The translations under genes and the position numbers were made by a program. Shown piece after piece: positions 32,976 to 43,025 of a stretch of 64,000 bases of DNA. Origin of the DNA: Arthonia radiata (lineage: Eukaryota > Ascomycota > Arthoniomycetes > Arthoniales > Arthoniaceae); NCBI GenBank assembly GCA_002989075.1, contig PSQN01000006.1, forward strand, positions 1,625,018 through 1,689,017. The letters are read 5' to 3'. Position 1 is the first letter of the stretch, and every line of letters begins with the position of its first letter. The notes under the pieces are model-generated. The model was given only the letters and a program-made list of their open reading frames with translations. It made no database searches and was not told where the DNA came from.

Positions 32976-33651
32976 AGCCGACCGGCAATACGCGTTCTAG
33001 TCCGTCATTGGGGCTTTTAATATGGCGAAACCGGCGATGGCGTTTTGATGTGAGGAAAAGCACGATGCAGACGTTTTGTGGCGACGACAGATGGCGAGTA
33101 GATGAAGCCTCTGCGAGCATTTCCGCCGCTTGTCACATCGTCGACGCGAGTACAATTGATGAGTTTCTTGCCCTTGTGCCGTTTAATTTGGCTCATGTTT
33201 AGATTTAGATATCTACGTGTATGATCGAAGCAAATTGAAAATGGTCGTACCCTTATTGTCGGTCGCGCTTTCCAGTTTAATCACTCCTGCCTGACTAGCG
33301 AACCGAGTGCACTGCCGCATCATTCAATCACGTTAAAGCATCGTCCTCGTCTCTGCATGACTTCGATGGTGGGCTCGTGCAGTATTTCGACAAAGGCACA
33401 CTACAGGGTACATGAATACGTTGCTCTACTGCAGACGAGCTAGCAGAGCGCGAGTGAGGCACTACCGGCATATTGACGAACATAGACTCACTGAAAGACT
33501 GATCATCCCTTCAGCGTTGGCTCAAGATCTAACTTTGGCGATTTCCTCATATTTGTACACGCATCGAATGGCCCGCTGACTCAAGGATCAAGCTGGAAGC
33601 TTGTCTTACAACTTTCTAGCTTCACCTCAATGTCTAGTAGTCTTGCCTTCC
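32976..33651. other. Intergenic between convergent genes
   Basis: About 0.68 kb holding the 3' flanks of the PWWP gene (plus) and the membrane-protein gene (minus). No coding frame of note. Confidence 0.5.
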
Positions 33652-34629
33652 TTAGCACGCTAAAGCAACGTTCGAGCTCCGACGCCAGCTCAGACGATTC
33701 GCCTTCTTCACGCTCACTTCTTCAAGCCCACAAGGCGGCATGACACCATCTGGCAGCCCGACCATGCTACGGCGGAAGGACGTACGCTTCGCCGATGGCA
33801 AACCCTTGAGTTCCTCGGGCACAGTGGAAGAATGCATCTGGCAGTCCAGAGGATCCGCGAGTGTTGGGCTCTCGAGCATGTCGCTATGGTGATGCATGGG
33901 CAACGCTGTTGAGGAACGAGCTTGCTTGAGCGGCGCTGGTAGTGCTGGAGCTTTTGGCTTTGTGTTGGTAGGAGGTGCTTGGGTGGTTGTAGTGGGCTTC
34001 TGATTAGTCGCGGTGGGCTCCTGATTAGTCGCAGTAGGCTCAAACGACATCTTAATCAGCTCGATATCTTCGAAGCCGTCAGCGTTCTTGCGAACCTTGC
34101 CAACTTGGACGCAGCCGTTACGCACCTGATCGAATGAGTTTTGCTTCTTCACGGGGAATCGATCTGTAGGCCACTCGTACGCTGGCACATTATCGTTGTC
34201 ATCCCCGATCACGAAGACATCTGCTTTCTTCGTGGCGAAGTCTTCTTTGGCGTTGAAGTTGATTCCAAGGCCACTATCACCGTCCTTGAATAGGCCTTTG
34301 GTTGGCGAGCGATCGCAGGCACTGCATCCGAATGCTTCAACCTCCCACGCCCGATCGCCCACCAGATGCTCTGGCCGCTTACGCCAGTCTGTGCGCCAGC
34401 GGTGGATGAGGAAGCTGGTGCCTGCGAGCAAGGGGAGAGCGACGACTAGCGACATAATCATGAAGGCGAGGAACCAGGTGTTGACTGAGGGTAGAGGCTC
34501 CACGAGGCCGTTCGGAATGAGGATGGCATCGGGCTTGGCTAAGTCGGTTGACGCGAGAGGCCCGGGCACTTGACGGGGTATGAGCGTGGTGCCTGAGGGT
34601 AGGACAGGTTGAGAGTGTTGGGGCGTCAT
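33652..34629 (-). CDS. Single-pass membrane protein of unknown function
   Basis: A single exon of 325 aa starting at 34629. Residues 1-50 are Pro-rich and probably extracellular. One strong helix, FLAFMIMSLVVALPLLAGTS (~52-71), is followed by IHRWRTDWRKRPEH, giving a positive-inside rule for a cytosolic C-terminus. The tail of ~240 residues is mostly disordered. It has a CSACDRS motif near residue 100, a short tandem repeat EPTATNQEPTATNQKP (~200-215), and Ser/Arg patches (KRTSFRRS, RLSWRRS) that look like basophilic kinase sites. No signal peptide and no known domain. Continuous frame and codon quality support a real gene; function is unknown. Confidence 0.65.
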   Translation of the reverse strand: MTPQHSQPVLPSGTTLIPRQVPGPLASTDLAKPDAILIPNGLVEPLPSVNTWFLAFMIMSLVVALPLLAGTSFLIHRWRTDWRKRPEHLVGDRAWEVEAFGCSACDRSPTKGLFKDGDSGLGINFNAKEDFATKKADVFVIGDDNDNVPAYEWPTDRFPVKKQNSFDQVRNGCVQVGKVRKNADGFEDIELIKMSFEPTATNQEPTATNQKPTTTTQAPPTNTKPKAPALPAPLKQARSSTALPMHHHSDMLESPTLADPLDCQMHSSTVPEELKGLPSAKRTSFRRSMVGLPDGVMPPCGLEEVSVKKANRLSWRRSSNVALAC

Positions 34630-35006
34630 TGTAGTGATTTTCCTCAGCAGCTGTTCTTTGTTTGCTGGTGTCGAGGCTTGTATTTGGCTACGCTACCGGC
34701 GTGTATGAGACTGATTCTTCTGATAGGGGAGCGAACGTGAAACGCTGTATGCCTCGACCGGCGGGACTAAGTATGACCTCGAAAAACATACTACCAGGTG
34801 TTCACGAGACTGACAGACTTAACGCAACACGGGCATAGACAGCACAGTGCATCGACTCGCTCCGGCCAATCCACCGTGGCCTCTGTGCGCACAGCTCAGG
34901 GATGTGATGACAGTGTGCTCCAAGCACTGTGCGTTGCATATATTAATGCTTCATCTCTCACCTGCGCAGTATATTTGTCAAACATCGACACAGACTCTTT
35001 CCAGTC
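34630..35006. promoter_or_regulatory. Divergent upstream region, membrane protein / small ORF
   Basis: About 377 bp between two divergent starts. A TATATTAA element lies near 34938-34946, roughly 65 nt before the ATG of the small plus-strand frame, and a second TATATT near 34970. Confidence 0.35.
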
Positions 35007-35252
35007 ATGTCCATGTCAGGCCACTTCCTGGCCGGCATCTTTCAATCACCACATCTCAACTCTGCGCTCCTCCTGGCTGCGACTGTCGTCGTGAAGTCGG
35101 CTGAAGAGACCAAAGTTGAAAAGCAAACACCATCAATGCCGGTTTCCAAACCGGTAGATATGCACGCTCAGACCAACACAGCACCGCCAGCTCCATGCCT
35201 GGCGCGTGAAACAATAAGACAAGCGCTCGCTGCACAGCAGATGAGCAGCTGA
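35007..35252 (+). CDS. Candidate small protein, 81 aa
   Basis: An ATG-started frame (MSMSGHFLAGIFQSPHLNS) with a hydrophobic LLLAATVVV patch near residues 22-31, then a Lys/Pro/Thr-rich middle and an Ala/Gln-rich end. TATA-like elements sit upstream at a suitable distance. There is no homology I recognise and a frame of this length can occur by chance, so this is a candidate only. Confidence 0.3.
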   Translation: MSMSGHFLAGIFQSPHLNSALLLAATVVVKSAEETKVEKQTPSMPVSKPVDMHAQTNTAPPAPCLARETIRQALAAQQMSS

Positions 35253-35648
35253 GCACAGACAAAATAAACAAACCAAAAAGAAGAAAACACTGATAACGAG
35301 CCAGGTACGCCCCAGGACGGCTTCCACCTCTTCGTGGTCTGGGGCATTAGTAGCTCACCATGCGCAAGCGCTGGTGGGTGAAGCTAAGAGAAGCCAGCCC
35401 CTCCCTCCCTGCTGCTCGAATCACCTTGCTGCTGTGTTGTAGGCTTTCGAATGATCGCCCTGCTGATGCAACGAGTAGGGTAGCGAGTAGGATCCGGATC
35501 ACCTAGCACGCGTAGCGCTGATTTGCTTGGGAGGCGGCCTACTTTGCTTTTCATGAGTGATGAGTAGACGGTTCCGCTTCTCTACGATCTGCGAGTAACA
35601 AGCGACGGCTGCATGACCTTAACGATTTTGGGTATGAGTGACGGCTGA
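35253..35648. other. Intergenic, no feature seen
   Basis: About 0.4 kb with no coding frame of interest, leading into the repeat block. Confidence 0.5.
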
Positions 35649-35649
35649 T

Positions 35650-35731
35650 GTTACGACTTGCGACTCATGACTTACGACTTCTTGACGTATGACTTCTACG
35701 ACTTACGACTTTTACGACTTACGACTTATTG
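35650..35731. repeat. Degenerate short tandem repeat based on (t)tacgact
   Basis: Several imperfect copies of ttacgact/tacgactt with one- to three-base spacers follow each other across ~80 bp. Copies near the right end are closest to each other, suggesting slippage-driven growth. Confidence 0.7.
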
Positions 35732-35743
35732 CCAACGGTCGCG

Positions 35744-35799
35744 ATATATATACGCAGACATAAACATATACATATGTATATACGTATATACGTATACAA
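35744..35799. repeat. AT-rich alternating purine-pyrimidine tract with palindromes
   Basis: The stretch is dominated by tatatata and repeated tatacgtata-type units (gtatatacgtatatacgtatac), which are self-complementary. It could extrude as a cruciform or adopt Z-DNA. It sits directly between the two tandem repeats. Confidence 0.6.
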
Positions 35800-35831
35800 C
35801 GGCACAAGGGGGGCTAGACGAGATCGACAAT

Positions 35832-36122
35832 ATCATCTCGGTCATCAACTGGAGAGACATCATCTCGGTCGTCAACTGGAGAGACATCATCTCGGTCATC
35901 AATTGGAGAGGCTTTCGAAGGTGGCATCAGGCTCTGTGCCCTGTCTCGAGAGTATTAACAGAGAAGATCGAGAACATCATCTCGGTCATCAATTGGAGAA
36001 GTTTTCGAGACGCTCACGAGGCCCTGCGCCTGGGGTCGAAAGTCTTATCAGCAGAGACCGAGAACATCATCTCGGTCATTAAATGGAGAAGCTTTTGAGA
36101 GCTTCAATAGGCTCTGCGCCCG
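35832..36122 (+). repeat. Minisatellite with 27-bp and 90-bp units in coding register
   Basis: Three tandem 27-bp copies start at 35832, 35859 and 35886 (atcatctcggtcatcaactg core). The core then recurs exactly 90 bp apart at 35976 and 36066. Both periods are multiples of three. In one frame, open from 35658 to 36098, the units read IISVINWRD / IISVVNWRD / IISVINWRG, then ~30-residue repeats of IISVINWRSF plus a helical-looking H-x-AL...S-x-VL segment. The third 90-bp unit is degenerate and contains stops. Whether the array is or was translated is unknown. Confidence 0.8.
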
Positions 36123-36516
36123 GCGTGGAAAGAAATGTATACATCAAGGAAATGAACCGTGACTTACAATCGCCATTCTATACTGTCTTCTGTCCTGCCT
36201 TTTGAATCTTGCTTGCTGCGTCTACAATAGCGTCTTTGAACGTGGGAAAACTTCGCGCAACGCTTAAGCGACTGTTTATCTTGCAACGACAGATCTTGCT
36301 GTCATTTATAGTGCATCGCGTCACCTCAGCTCGAACGTTAGCCACGAACTCCATATCACCTCCGGTTTTGGGACCATTAACTTTATCTCCATCTTCGTGC
36401 GCTCCATGCCAAGTCTGCTGACTATTCACGGTCTTCATGCGCTCCATCTCAGGCCTGTCAATCACCCACAGTCGCTCCATCACACTCCTTCTGACTCCGC
36501 ACCACACCATCCTACC
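36123..36516. other. 3' flank of VPS33
   Basis: About 0.39 kb between the minisatellite and the VPS33 stop codon. Short minus-strand frames only. Confidence 0.45.
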
Positions 36517-38754
36517 TCAAGCCCTCCCCGCCCCCGCCATCGCACACCCCACCACCCGTCCCCCGCTCACAACCCCCGTCGTCCCCACCACAACCCTCCT
36601 CCTCTCCTTCTCCTGTTCCGCAATAAACCGCACAGCCGCTATCTCCGCAAACGTCACGCCCCCAAGAAAGAACACGATCGTTGTTTTCTTGCCACCCCTA
36701 CCTTCTAACACCTGTTTCGCCCTCGCCGCTTTGGCTTTGTTCTCTTGCGTCTCGTCGACTGTCGGCCCGCGCATGTTGGAGAGCGCGGGTTCGAAGCCGC
36801 GGAAGCCTGTGCTGGGGTCGAGGGTGGCCGTGTTGGTGGTGCTGGAGAGAGGGGGTAAAGAAGACGGGCGGAGAGAGGCGAGATACGGTTTCTGGATTAC
36901 AGTTTGAAGTAGACGGACGGACAAGGGCGCGTACCCTGAGTAGGCGTACGCGATATCTGCGGGATCTTGCTCGGAGACGTCGTCGAGGAGGAGGGTGAGC
37001 TGTTTTCTTAGCGCTGAGTAATTCGTGGTTTGACCTGGTGGGGATGTGGATGTAGAGGAGGGAAGGGCGAAGGCGCTGGAGGATGACCGGACAGAGAGGA
37101 GGCCGATGGTATCGAGCGAGGAGAGGGTGAGGAGGTGTTGGATACCGTAGGATTGGACGATCTGGCGGCGGAGACTGTCGTAGGTTTTCTGCGGAAGGCC
37201 CGCGTTGAGGACGGAGGCGAGGCATATCAGTCTCAGGACCATGGAAACGGACGCGTCCCGCGCGATGAGCTCCTCAATGATCTCGAGAACCCCGGAAATG
37301 TCCGAGCCCGCGACGAGATTCTGCTGCACCTCCAGCGCCTTCCGGAATGGTTCCGTCTTCGTTTGGCGTAGGATCTCCTCGGCGAGCGACGTGTGGATCT
37401 TCAATGATTGCTGCTCCGCCTGGTAGCCCGGCAGCTTCTGCACGAAGTCGCGGAGTTCCGGAACGGACTTCTGGGCGTGGTGTTCGGAGTAGGAGGATTG
37501 CAGACGACGGGCGACGCGGTTGAGGAGGGAGCCGACGATGGCGAAGTTGGCGTCGCGGAGAGAGTGGTAGAGCGTGTCGGTGCTGGTGAGGGGGATTTTG
37601 CGTTTGGTGCCGCCGCTTCCGGTAGCGGTTGTTGATGAGTGGGAAGCGGTGGGTTGGGAGGTATCGGAGGCGCCGATGACGGAGGTGTCGATTTCGGCGG
37701 AGGAGCGCGCGATGCCGAAGGTCTCGTCGATGAGGCCTTCGTAGGTGAGTTGCGTGAGGAGGGGGGTGGCGAGGTCAGTGGCGCGGTCGATGACGATGAG
37801 GGTGTCGATGTCGGAGGAGGGCATGGCGGATTTCGGGGGGACGCCGGTATCGCTGGTGGAGGTGGATTGGGAGGCTTGCATTTTCTTGAGGAGTTTGATG
37901 AGCGTCTGGGCGTGCTCGCCTTTGCCTAGGAGGCGCGGGAAGAGGCCGTGCCGCGCTTGGATCGTCATAAGGGCGAGAGCGGAGGTGTGGATTGGTGTGG
38001 GGTCTTTGCGGAGGTAGAGATCTCCGAAAGCGTCGTCGAGTTCTAGTGAGAGCAAGTCGGGCTCAAGGGTTTGAAAGAGCAGGGGGAATTCGCTAGCGTT
38101 GATTTCGCCGAGAATGCCGGCTTCTTCGAGAATGGAGGTCGCAAGGAGGGTCTCCCGCGGGACCCAGAAAACATGGAAGTCATGGTGAATGGTTGCGGCT
38201 TGTTGGAGCCGCTTGATCTGCGCTTGATAGGTTGTGTTAGCATGCGCATAGGGGGCGTTGATGCACCGGAGAGGCTACGAACGCCGAAACAGGCATGCTT
38301 CTCTTCTTGGAGCTTGATCTAGGAATCAAGACTGGCCGGATGGGAAAGCGGGCGTCCATCAAGCCTACTTTGAGATTCCATCTACGTTCAATTGTATTGA
38401 GTTATGCAAAGAATCGGTACTTACTGGCTACGGCTTGAATCTGCTTAGGTTTCTCCCCATGCGCCAAGAAGATGATATTCTTCTGGGAGGAGTCGACATT
38501 GTCCCGCTCGAGCAGGAAAATGCGGTCGACCCCATATTCTTGGAGCGTCGAGAACTTGACGAGCAGCTCTATTCGACCTACCAGGGACTGCTGTATCACG
38601 AGATTCTTCTTGCCGGGTACCTAATGTGATGCTTCAGCTTGGGTGACCTGAGCATTATATTAGTATAGAGATCACTCACGCTCTCTAGAAGAGATAACAA
38701 GTCCTTGCGTGCCTTCTCAGAGAAGTGGGACGCGTCAAAGACTCCTCGTGCCAT
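36517..38754 (-). CDS. VPS33: Vps33, Sec1/Munc18-family subunit of HOPS/CORVET
   Basis: Three exons, 38754-38680, 38620-38425 and 38222-36517, encode ~658 aa. Intron 1 is 59 bp (GTGAGT...ATTAG). Intron 2 is 202 bp (GTAAGT, a GCTAAC branch, ATCAAG acceptor). Exon 1 gives MARGVFDASHFSEKARKDLL. Exon 2 gives GRIELLVKFSTLQEYGVDRI and IIFLAHGEKP. Exon 3 gives QIKRLQQAATIHHDFHVFWV, PRETLLATSILEEAG and the DTLIVIDRATDLATPLLTQL SM-protein core; the end has KKTTIVFF and GGVTFAEIAAVRFI. Vps33 holds SNARE bundles for vacuole and endosome fusion. Length matches the family. Divergent from HTS1 with only 169 bp between start codons. Confidence 0.93.
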
Positions 38755-38923
38755 TGGAAGCAGTCCACAACGCTGTCAGTATGAAAGGCACATTGAAAGA
38801 TTGACAGGTGCACATGCCGCTTTGCTGCAGATGCGGTTGCCGTTTGAGGACTCAGACTGACGTGTGGCCCCGCCAGCTCGAAGCTCAGACGAGTTGATGA
38901 TTTATCTTCTTCTACAATTTTGA
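38755..38923. promoter_or_regulatory. Compact bidirectional promoter VPS33 / HTS1
   Basis: 169 bp separate the VPS33 start (minus) from the first HTS1 ATG (plus). No TATA box is obvious, consistent with two housekeeping genes sharing a nucleosome-free region. Confidence 0.55.
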
Positions 38924-40679
38924 ATGTTTTGTCTTCGCTTCCACACTCGTTCAAATAGGCTTGCGTCCAGGCCCACCCTGTTGCCGCAACGCTTCCTTCA
39001 ATTCACGTTTCGTACATCTCAACCTGGTCTCACATTCTCCAGCAGCGCGCTTAGTCGCGCAGATATTGAAGACGAGATGGGTCCTCAGCAGTTTCAGCTG
39101 AAGACACCCAAGGGAACGAAGGACTGGGAGGGCAAAGACATGGTCATAAGAGACAAGATCTTCTCGACCATCACCCAGGTCTTCAAGCGTCACGGGGCAG
39201 TAACAATAGACACGTCGGTAATCATACAGCCTCACATCTTCCCTGTATAGCCACTAACAAATCCATAGTCCAGTGTTTGAACTCAAGGAGATTCTCGCCG
39301 GTAAATATGGCGAAGACAGCAAGCTCATCTACGACCTCGCCGACCAAGGCGGCGAGCTCAGCTCCCTCCGCTACGACCTCACCGTCCCCTTCGCCCGCTG
39401 GCTTGCCATGAACTCTTCCATCCAGAACATCAAGCGCTACCACATCGCCAAGGTCTACCGCCGCGACCAGCCCGCTATGACCAAAGGCCGCATGCGCGAG
39501 TTTTACCAGTGCGACTTCGACATCGCTGGCTCGTACGACCCTATGCTCCCCGACGCGGAGATCCTCCGTATCACGACCGAGATCTTCGAGGACCTGGGCT
39601 GGAAGGGTAACTACACGATCAAGATCAACCACCGCAAGCTGCTCGACGGCATCTTCGCTGTCTGTGGCGTGCCCACAGACAAAATCCGCACCATTTCCAG
39701 CGCAGTGGACAAATTGGACAAATCACCCTGGGAGGACGTGCGGAAAGAAATGACCGAAGAAAAAGGCCTGGACCCCACCGTCGCCGACAAAATCGGCGAG
39801 TACGCCCTCCAAAAAGGCGGCGAAGACCTCCTCAAATCCCTCCAAGCCAACACCACCCTCACCCAAAACGCATCCGCGGCCGCTGGCCTCGAAGACCTCG
39901 CTTTGCTGTTCAAATACCTCAATGTCTTTGACGTCACGAAACGCATATCCCTCGACATGTCCCTCGCCCGCGGCCTCGACTACTACACCGGCGTCATCTA
40001 CGAGGTCGTCACAGAAGGCTCCGCGCCAGGCCACGGCGCGCCCTCAAACTCCTCGGATCAGAAGACCAAGAAAGCGACGAAGAAACAGGCGAAAGCCTCT
40101 ACAGACGCGGACGAAGACCGGAGTTCGGACCCCTCCGTCGGCGTCGGTTCCGTGGCGGCAGGCGGTCGTTACGACGAGCTCGTGGGCATGTTCAGCGGCA
40201 AGGGCCAAATACCCTGCGTCGGCATCTCCTTCGGGGTCGACCGGATCTTCTCGATCATCAAGTCGCGGATGGCCTCTCAACCCTCCCCGTCTGTCATCCG
40301 CAACAACGAGACAGACGTTCACGTCATGGCGTTCGGGGGCAAGGACTTCACAGGCCTGGTGCAGGAGCGCATGGAGGTGTGTAAGAAGCTGTGGGACGCG
40401 GGGATCAAGGCGGAGTTCAGCTGGAAGACGAAGCCGCGGCTACCGAACCAGTTCAAGGATGCGGATCGGAATGGGGTGCCGTTTGCGGTTATATTGGGGG
40501 AGCAGGAGGTGAGTGAGGGGAAGTGTAAGATTAAGGAGTTGGGGCTGCCGGAGGGGCATCCGGAGAAGGATGGGGTTATGGTGGAGATGGAGAGGTTGGT
40601 GGAGGAGGTGAGGGAGCGGATACGGAAGAAGGCGGAGGGTTTAGAGGCCGGTGTTGATGGGCTGAGTCTGGCGTCGTGA
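38924..40679 (+). CDS. HTS1: Histidyl-tRNA synthetase, mitochondrial and cytosolic forms
   Basis: Two exons, 38924-39213 and 39269-40679 (566 aa). The intron (GTCGGT donor, CATAG acceptor, 55 bp) restores the conserved [20 protein letters not shown] block. Class II motifs follow: [40 protein letters not shown] (motif 2), the histidine-specific [14 protein letters not shown], and [20 protein letters not shown] with [11 protein letters not shown] (motif 3). A Lys/Ser/Asp insertion of ~40 residues sits before GGRYD, as in other fungi. Two ATGs are in frame: 38924 opens an Arg-rich mitochondrial presequence ([16 protein letters not shown]), and 39077 ([17 protein letters not shown]) opens the cytosolic form. 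This is the classic yeast HTS1 dual-start design. Confidence 0.95.
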
Positions 40680-40958
40680 GGTTGTGGTGGTGGAGCGGTT
40701 GCAGGGATACCCGGCTTCGCAGAGATCGTTTAAGAGCCAGATGATGGAGCGCTGTCTCAATCAGCCGCCATGAGACAGTACTGGAGCAGCACAGAAGCGT
40801 CAAAAGTAAAAAGAATGAAATAGTCAAAAGACCAGAAATGTGCATGAATAATCTGCTACTCTACGCTGATATCTACTTTTCCCGATGCTTCCCAAAATCA
40901 TGCTGTGGTATCGCTAGAAATCGTCCTCTCTCATACAAGTCAGGCCGTATCTCGTAAA

Positions 40959-43025
40959 TCACTCATCCTCCGGCGTGCCCACGCTCTCATCGTCGTCATC
41001 CTCATCTTCGTCATCTTCATCGTCGTCCTCAACCTCAGGCATCTCATCATCTTCAGCCTCTCCCTCCTCCTGGGCTCCTGCAGTCGTCGGAGCGCCACCT
41101 GGCGTGCCTTTGTACTCGTTGTAGCGCCTCTCAACCCACCGTTTGCTAAGCGGAAGGTGATACGGATCAAATGGAAAATACGCCTCCAGCTGCTGATACC
41201 GCTCCCCACTGAGCGCCGTCAAGCTCGTCTCTCTCATCCCGCCCGCGCTGTTTGATCCCGCAGCTTGCAACAGCCTTACGCGCTTGTTCGCTTCAAGGAT
41301 CTGGTAGATGTACAAGAATCCTAGCGCGTACGCCACGCCTGCAAACTCGTCCACGATCTCTGGTGCGCAGACTTTTAGAGGGTTCAATCGACCCATGAAG
41401 GCGGTAGAGAAGGCTTCCTTGACGCCGGGCTCCCAGGTTAGCTCGCCGCGGCTGGCAGCATCAAGTAGATCCTCGTCTGTCTCCTCGGGGTCTTGGTCTT
41501 CGGCGTCTGCGAGCAGGTCTCGCCATCTGAAGCAGAAAATGTAGAGGCAGGCTTGGACAGCGGCGTAGTAAGGCGCATGGCGGCGGAGGTCGGGACCGCG
41601 TACTGCGTGCTCGTATTGTTTACGGTAGGCGTGCAAGAAGTGGGCGAGTGATTGGAAGACGTATTGGATGGTGTCTGTGTTGAGGGACTTGGCGCGGGCT
41701 GTGAACGAGGCGGTGTAGGCGGAGGCGGAGACGCGGAGGATGGCCGGGCGCGTGGGGTCTGTAAGGATGGAGAGTGTGGTGTCAAGGTATTGTTGGGGAT
41801 ATTGTGGTTGTGTCTGCGCGGCGGTGAAGAGCAGGAATTGAATATGGCGCGAGGAGGGTGTGCGGAGGAGGGTGTTGCGAAGGTGCGCGAGAAGATGGGT
41901 GACCATCTGTTGCGAGATCTCTGGAGCTGACTTGGTGAGCAGCGGGTTGAGGTACGCGAAGAGGAGGTCGAGTATTGAGTCCATCTTGGCGACATGTACG
42001 CGGAGTGACTTGATGCGCGCAGCCTCCGGGTCATCGAGGTCGTCGTCGTCGGACGACTCGGAAGAGCTAGCTTCGGTTCCCTCTGATTCTTGCTGTTGGG
42101 ATGATACGACTTGTCGATTTTGGAGTAGCACATCGCTGATGTCTTCCTCGAGGTCTTGAATGTCATTCTGTACGTGAACATCGATGTTCATGAGTCGATC
42201 GAGGACCAGATCAAGGATGTGACTCCGAAGTTCCGTCATGCTCGATGCGAGTCGCAGAAGGTTCTGAACGTACTCAACGTGAGCGCGCTTGCCGTCCGTG
42301 ATGGGTGGGAACGTGCTTGACAGAATGTTGCAAAGGGCGTTGCTAGCGGTCGGCACCATGAAGCTGATATACTTCATGCAGCTGTGCAAACGATCTTGGA
42401 CCATCTGCCTCGTCAAGCCAGGTGTCTTGCGTACGCCTGACGAGCTGGTGCTAAGGTGTGCAAAGTTCTCCACAAGCATCTTGAGCGCAGAACCGACGTA
42501 TCCGCTCTGGCTTCCAACAAGTTGCGACAGGAACTTCTGATATTTTGCGTAGAAATCATTGTCGCGGTGTAGCCACTTCATGCGCAGGACAGCGTGCACC
42601 AGGCTGGCGCAGTTGCGCTTGAGAAGATTTGAATTGCTTGCCAGTCCGACAAGGCATTTCGCCAGATATTCAGAGGTAGGCGCTTCTTCGTCGTCTTCTG
42701 GTGTCGTGAAGCATTGTTGCAGTTCGTCGTACTCGGTTGATGTATCGCCCTCATTGTGAGCGTTCAATGCATGGCGAACCTCAGCAGTGACCAAAGCGAC
42801 ACTCTTCTCGTTCTCCTGATCTCTGACAATGTGCACTTTCGGTCGTGGCTCAAACGTGACCTTTTGTCTCTTGAGCGTCGGTACATCTTGCGAACTGGGG
42901 TTCAGAGAGCTACTCGGGCGCTTCTTGTGCGATGACTCTGTCGACGATCCCCGCAGTATGCTCTGCGGGCGCTTTGGAGTCGGTAGCGCTGGTGAGGAGG
43001 AGAGCGGAGAAAGAGCGACGGGCAT
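40959..43025 (-). CDS. RRN3: RNA polymerase I initiation factor Rrn3 (TIF-IA)
   Basis: A single exon of 688 aa. After a basic, Ser/Pro-rich N-terminus, the HEAT-repeat body is visible through CLVGLASNSNLLKRNCASLV, MKWLHRDNDFYAKYQKFLSQ and the MDSILDLLFAYLNPLL helix after an acidic SSDDDDLDD loop (~325). Diagnostic C-terminal Rrn3 segments are YFPFDPYHLPLSKRWVERRY with NEYKG. The last ~35 residues are almost entirely Asp and Glu. Rrn3 bridges Pol I (via A43) to core factor at the rDNA promoter and is regulated by TOR and phosphorylation. Length is slightly above yeast Rrn3 (627). Convergent with HTS1. Confidence 0.95.
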   Translation of the reverse strand: MPVALSPLSSSPALPTPKRPQSILRGSSTESSHKKRPSSSLNPSSQDVPTLKRQKVTFEPRPKVHIVRDQENEKSVALVTAEVRHALNAHNEGDTSTEYDELQQCFTTPEDDEEAPTSEYLAKCLVGLASNSNLLKRNCASLVHAVLRMKWLHRDNDFYAKYQKFLSQLVGSQSGYVGSALKMLVENFAHLSTSSSGVRKTPGLTRQMVQDRLHSCMKYISFMVPTASNALCNILSSTFPPITDGKRAHVEYVQNLLRLASSMTELRSHILDLVLDRLMNIDVHVQNDIQDLEEDISDVLLQNRQVVSSQQQESEGTEASSSESSDDDDLDDPEAARIKSLRVHVAKMDSILDLLFAYLNPLLTKSAPEISQQMVTHLLAHLRNTLLRTPSSRHIQFLLFTAAQTQPQYPQQYLDTTLSILTDPTRPAILRVSASAYTASFTARAKSLNTDTIQYVFQSLAHFLHAYRKQYEHAVRGPDLRRHAPYYAAVQACLYIFCFRWRDLLADAEDQDPEETDEDLLDAASRGELTWEPGVKEAFSTAFMGRLNPLKVCAPEIVDEFAGVAYALGFLYIYQILEANKRVRLLQAAGSNSAGGMRETSLTALSGERYQQLEAYFPFDPYHLPLSKRWVERRYNEYKGTPGGAPTTAGAQEEGEAEDDEMPEVEDDDEDDEDEDDDDESVGTPEDE

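Noticed and set aside
38232-38400. Extra internal exon within VPS33 intron 2
   Set aside because: A frame is open there but no good donor follows it, and the direct 38425 to 38222 junction gives the expected Vps33 sequence.
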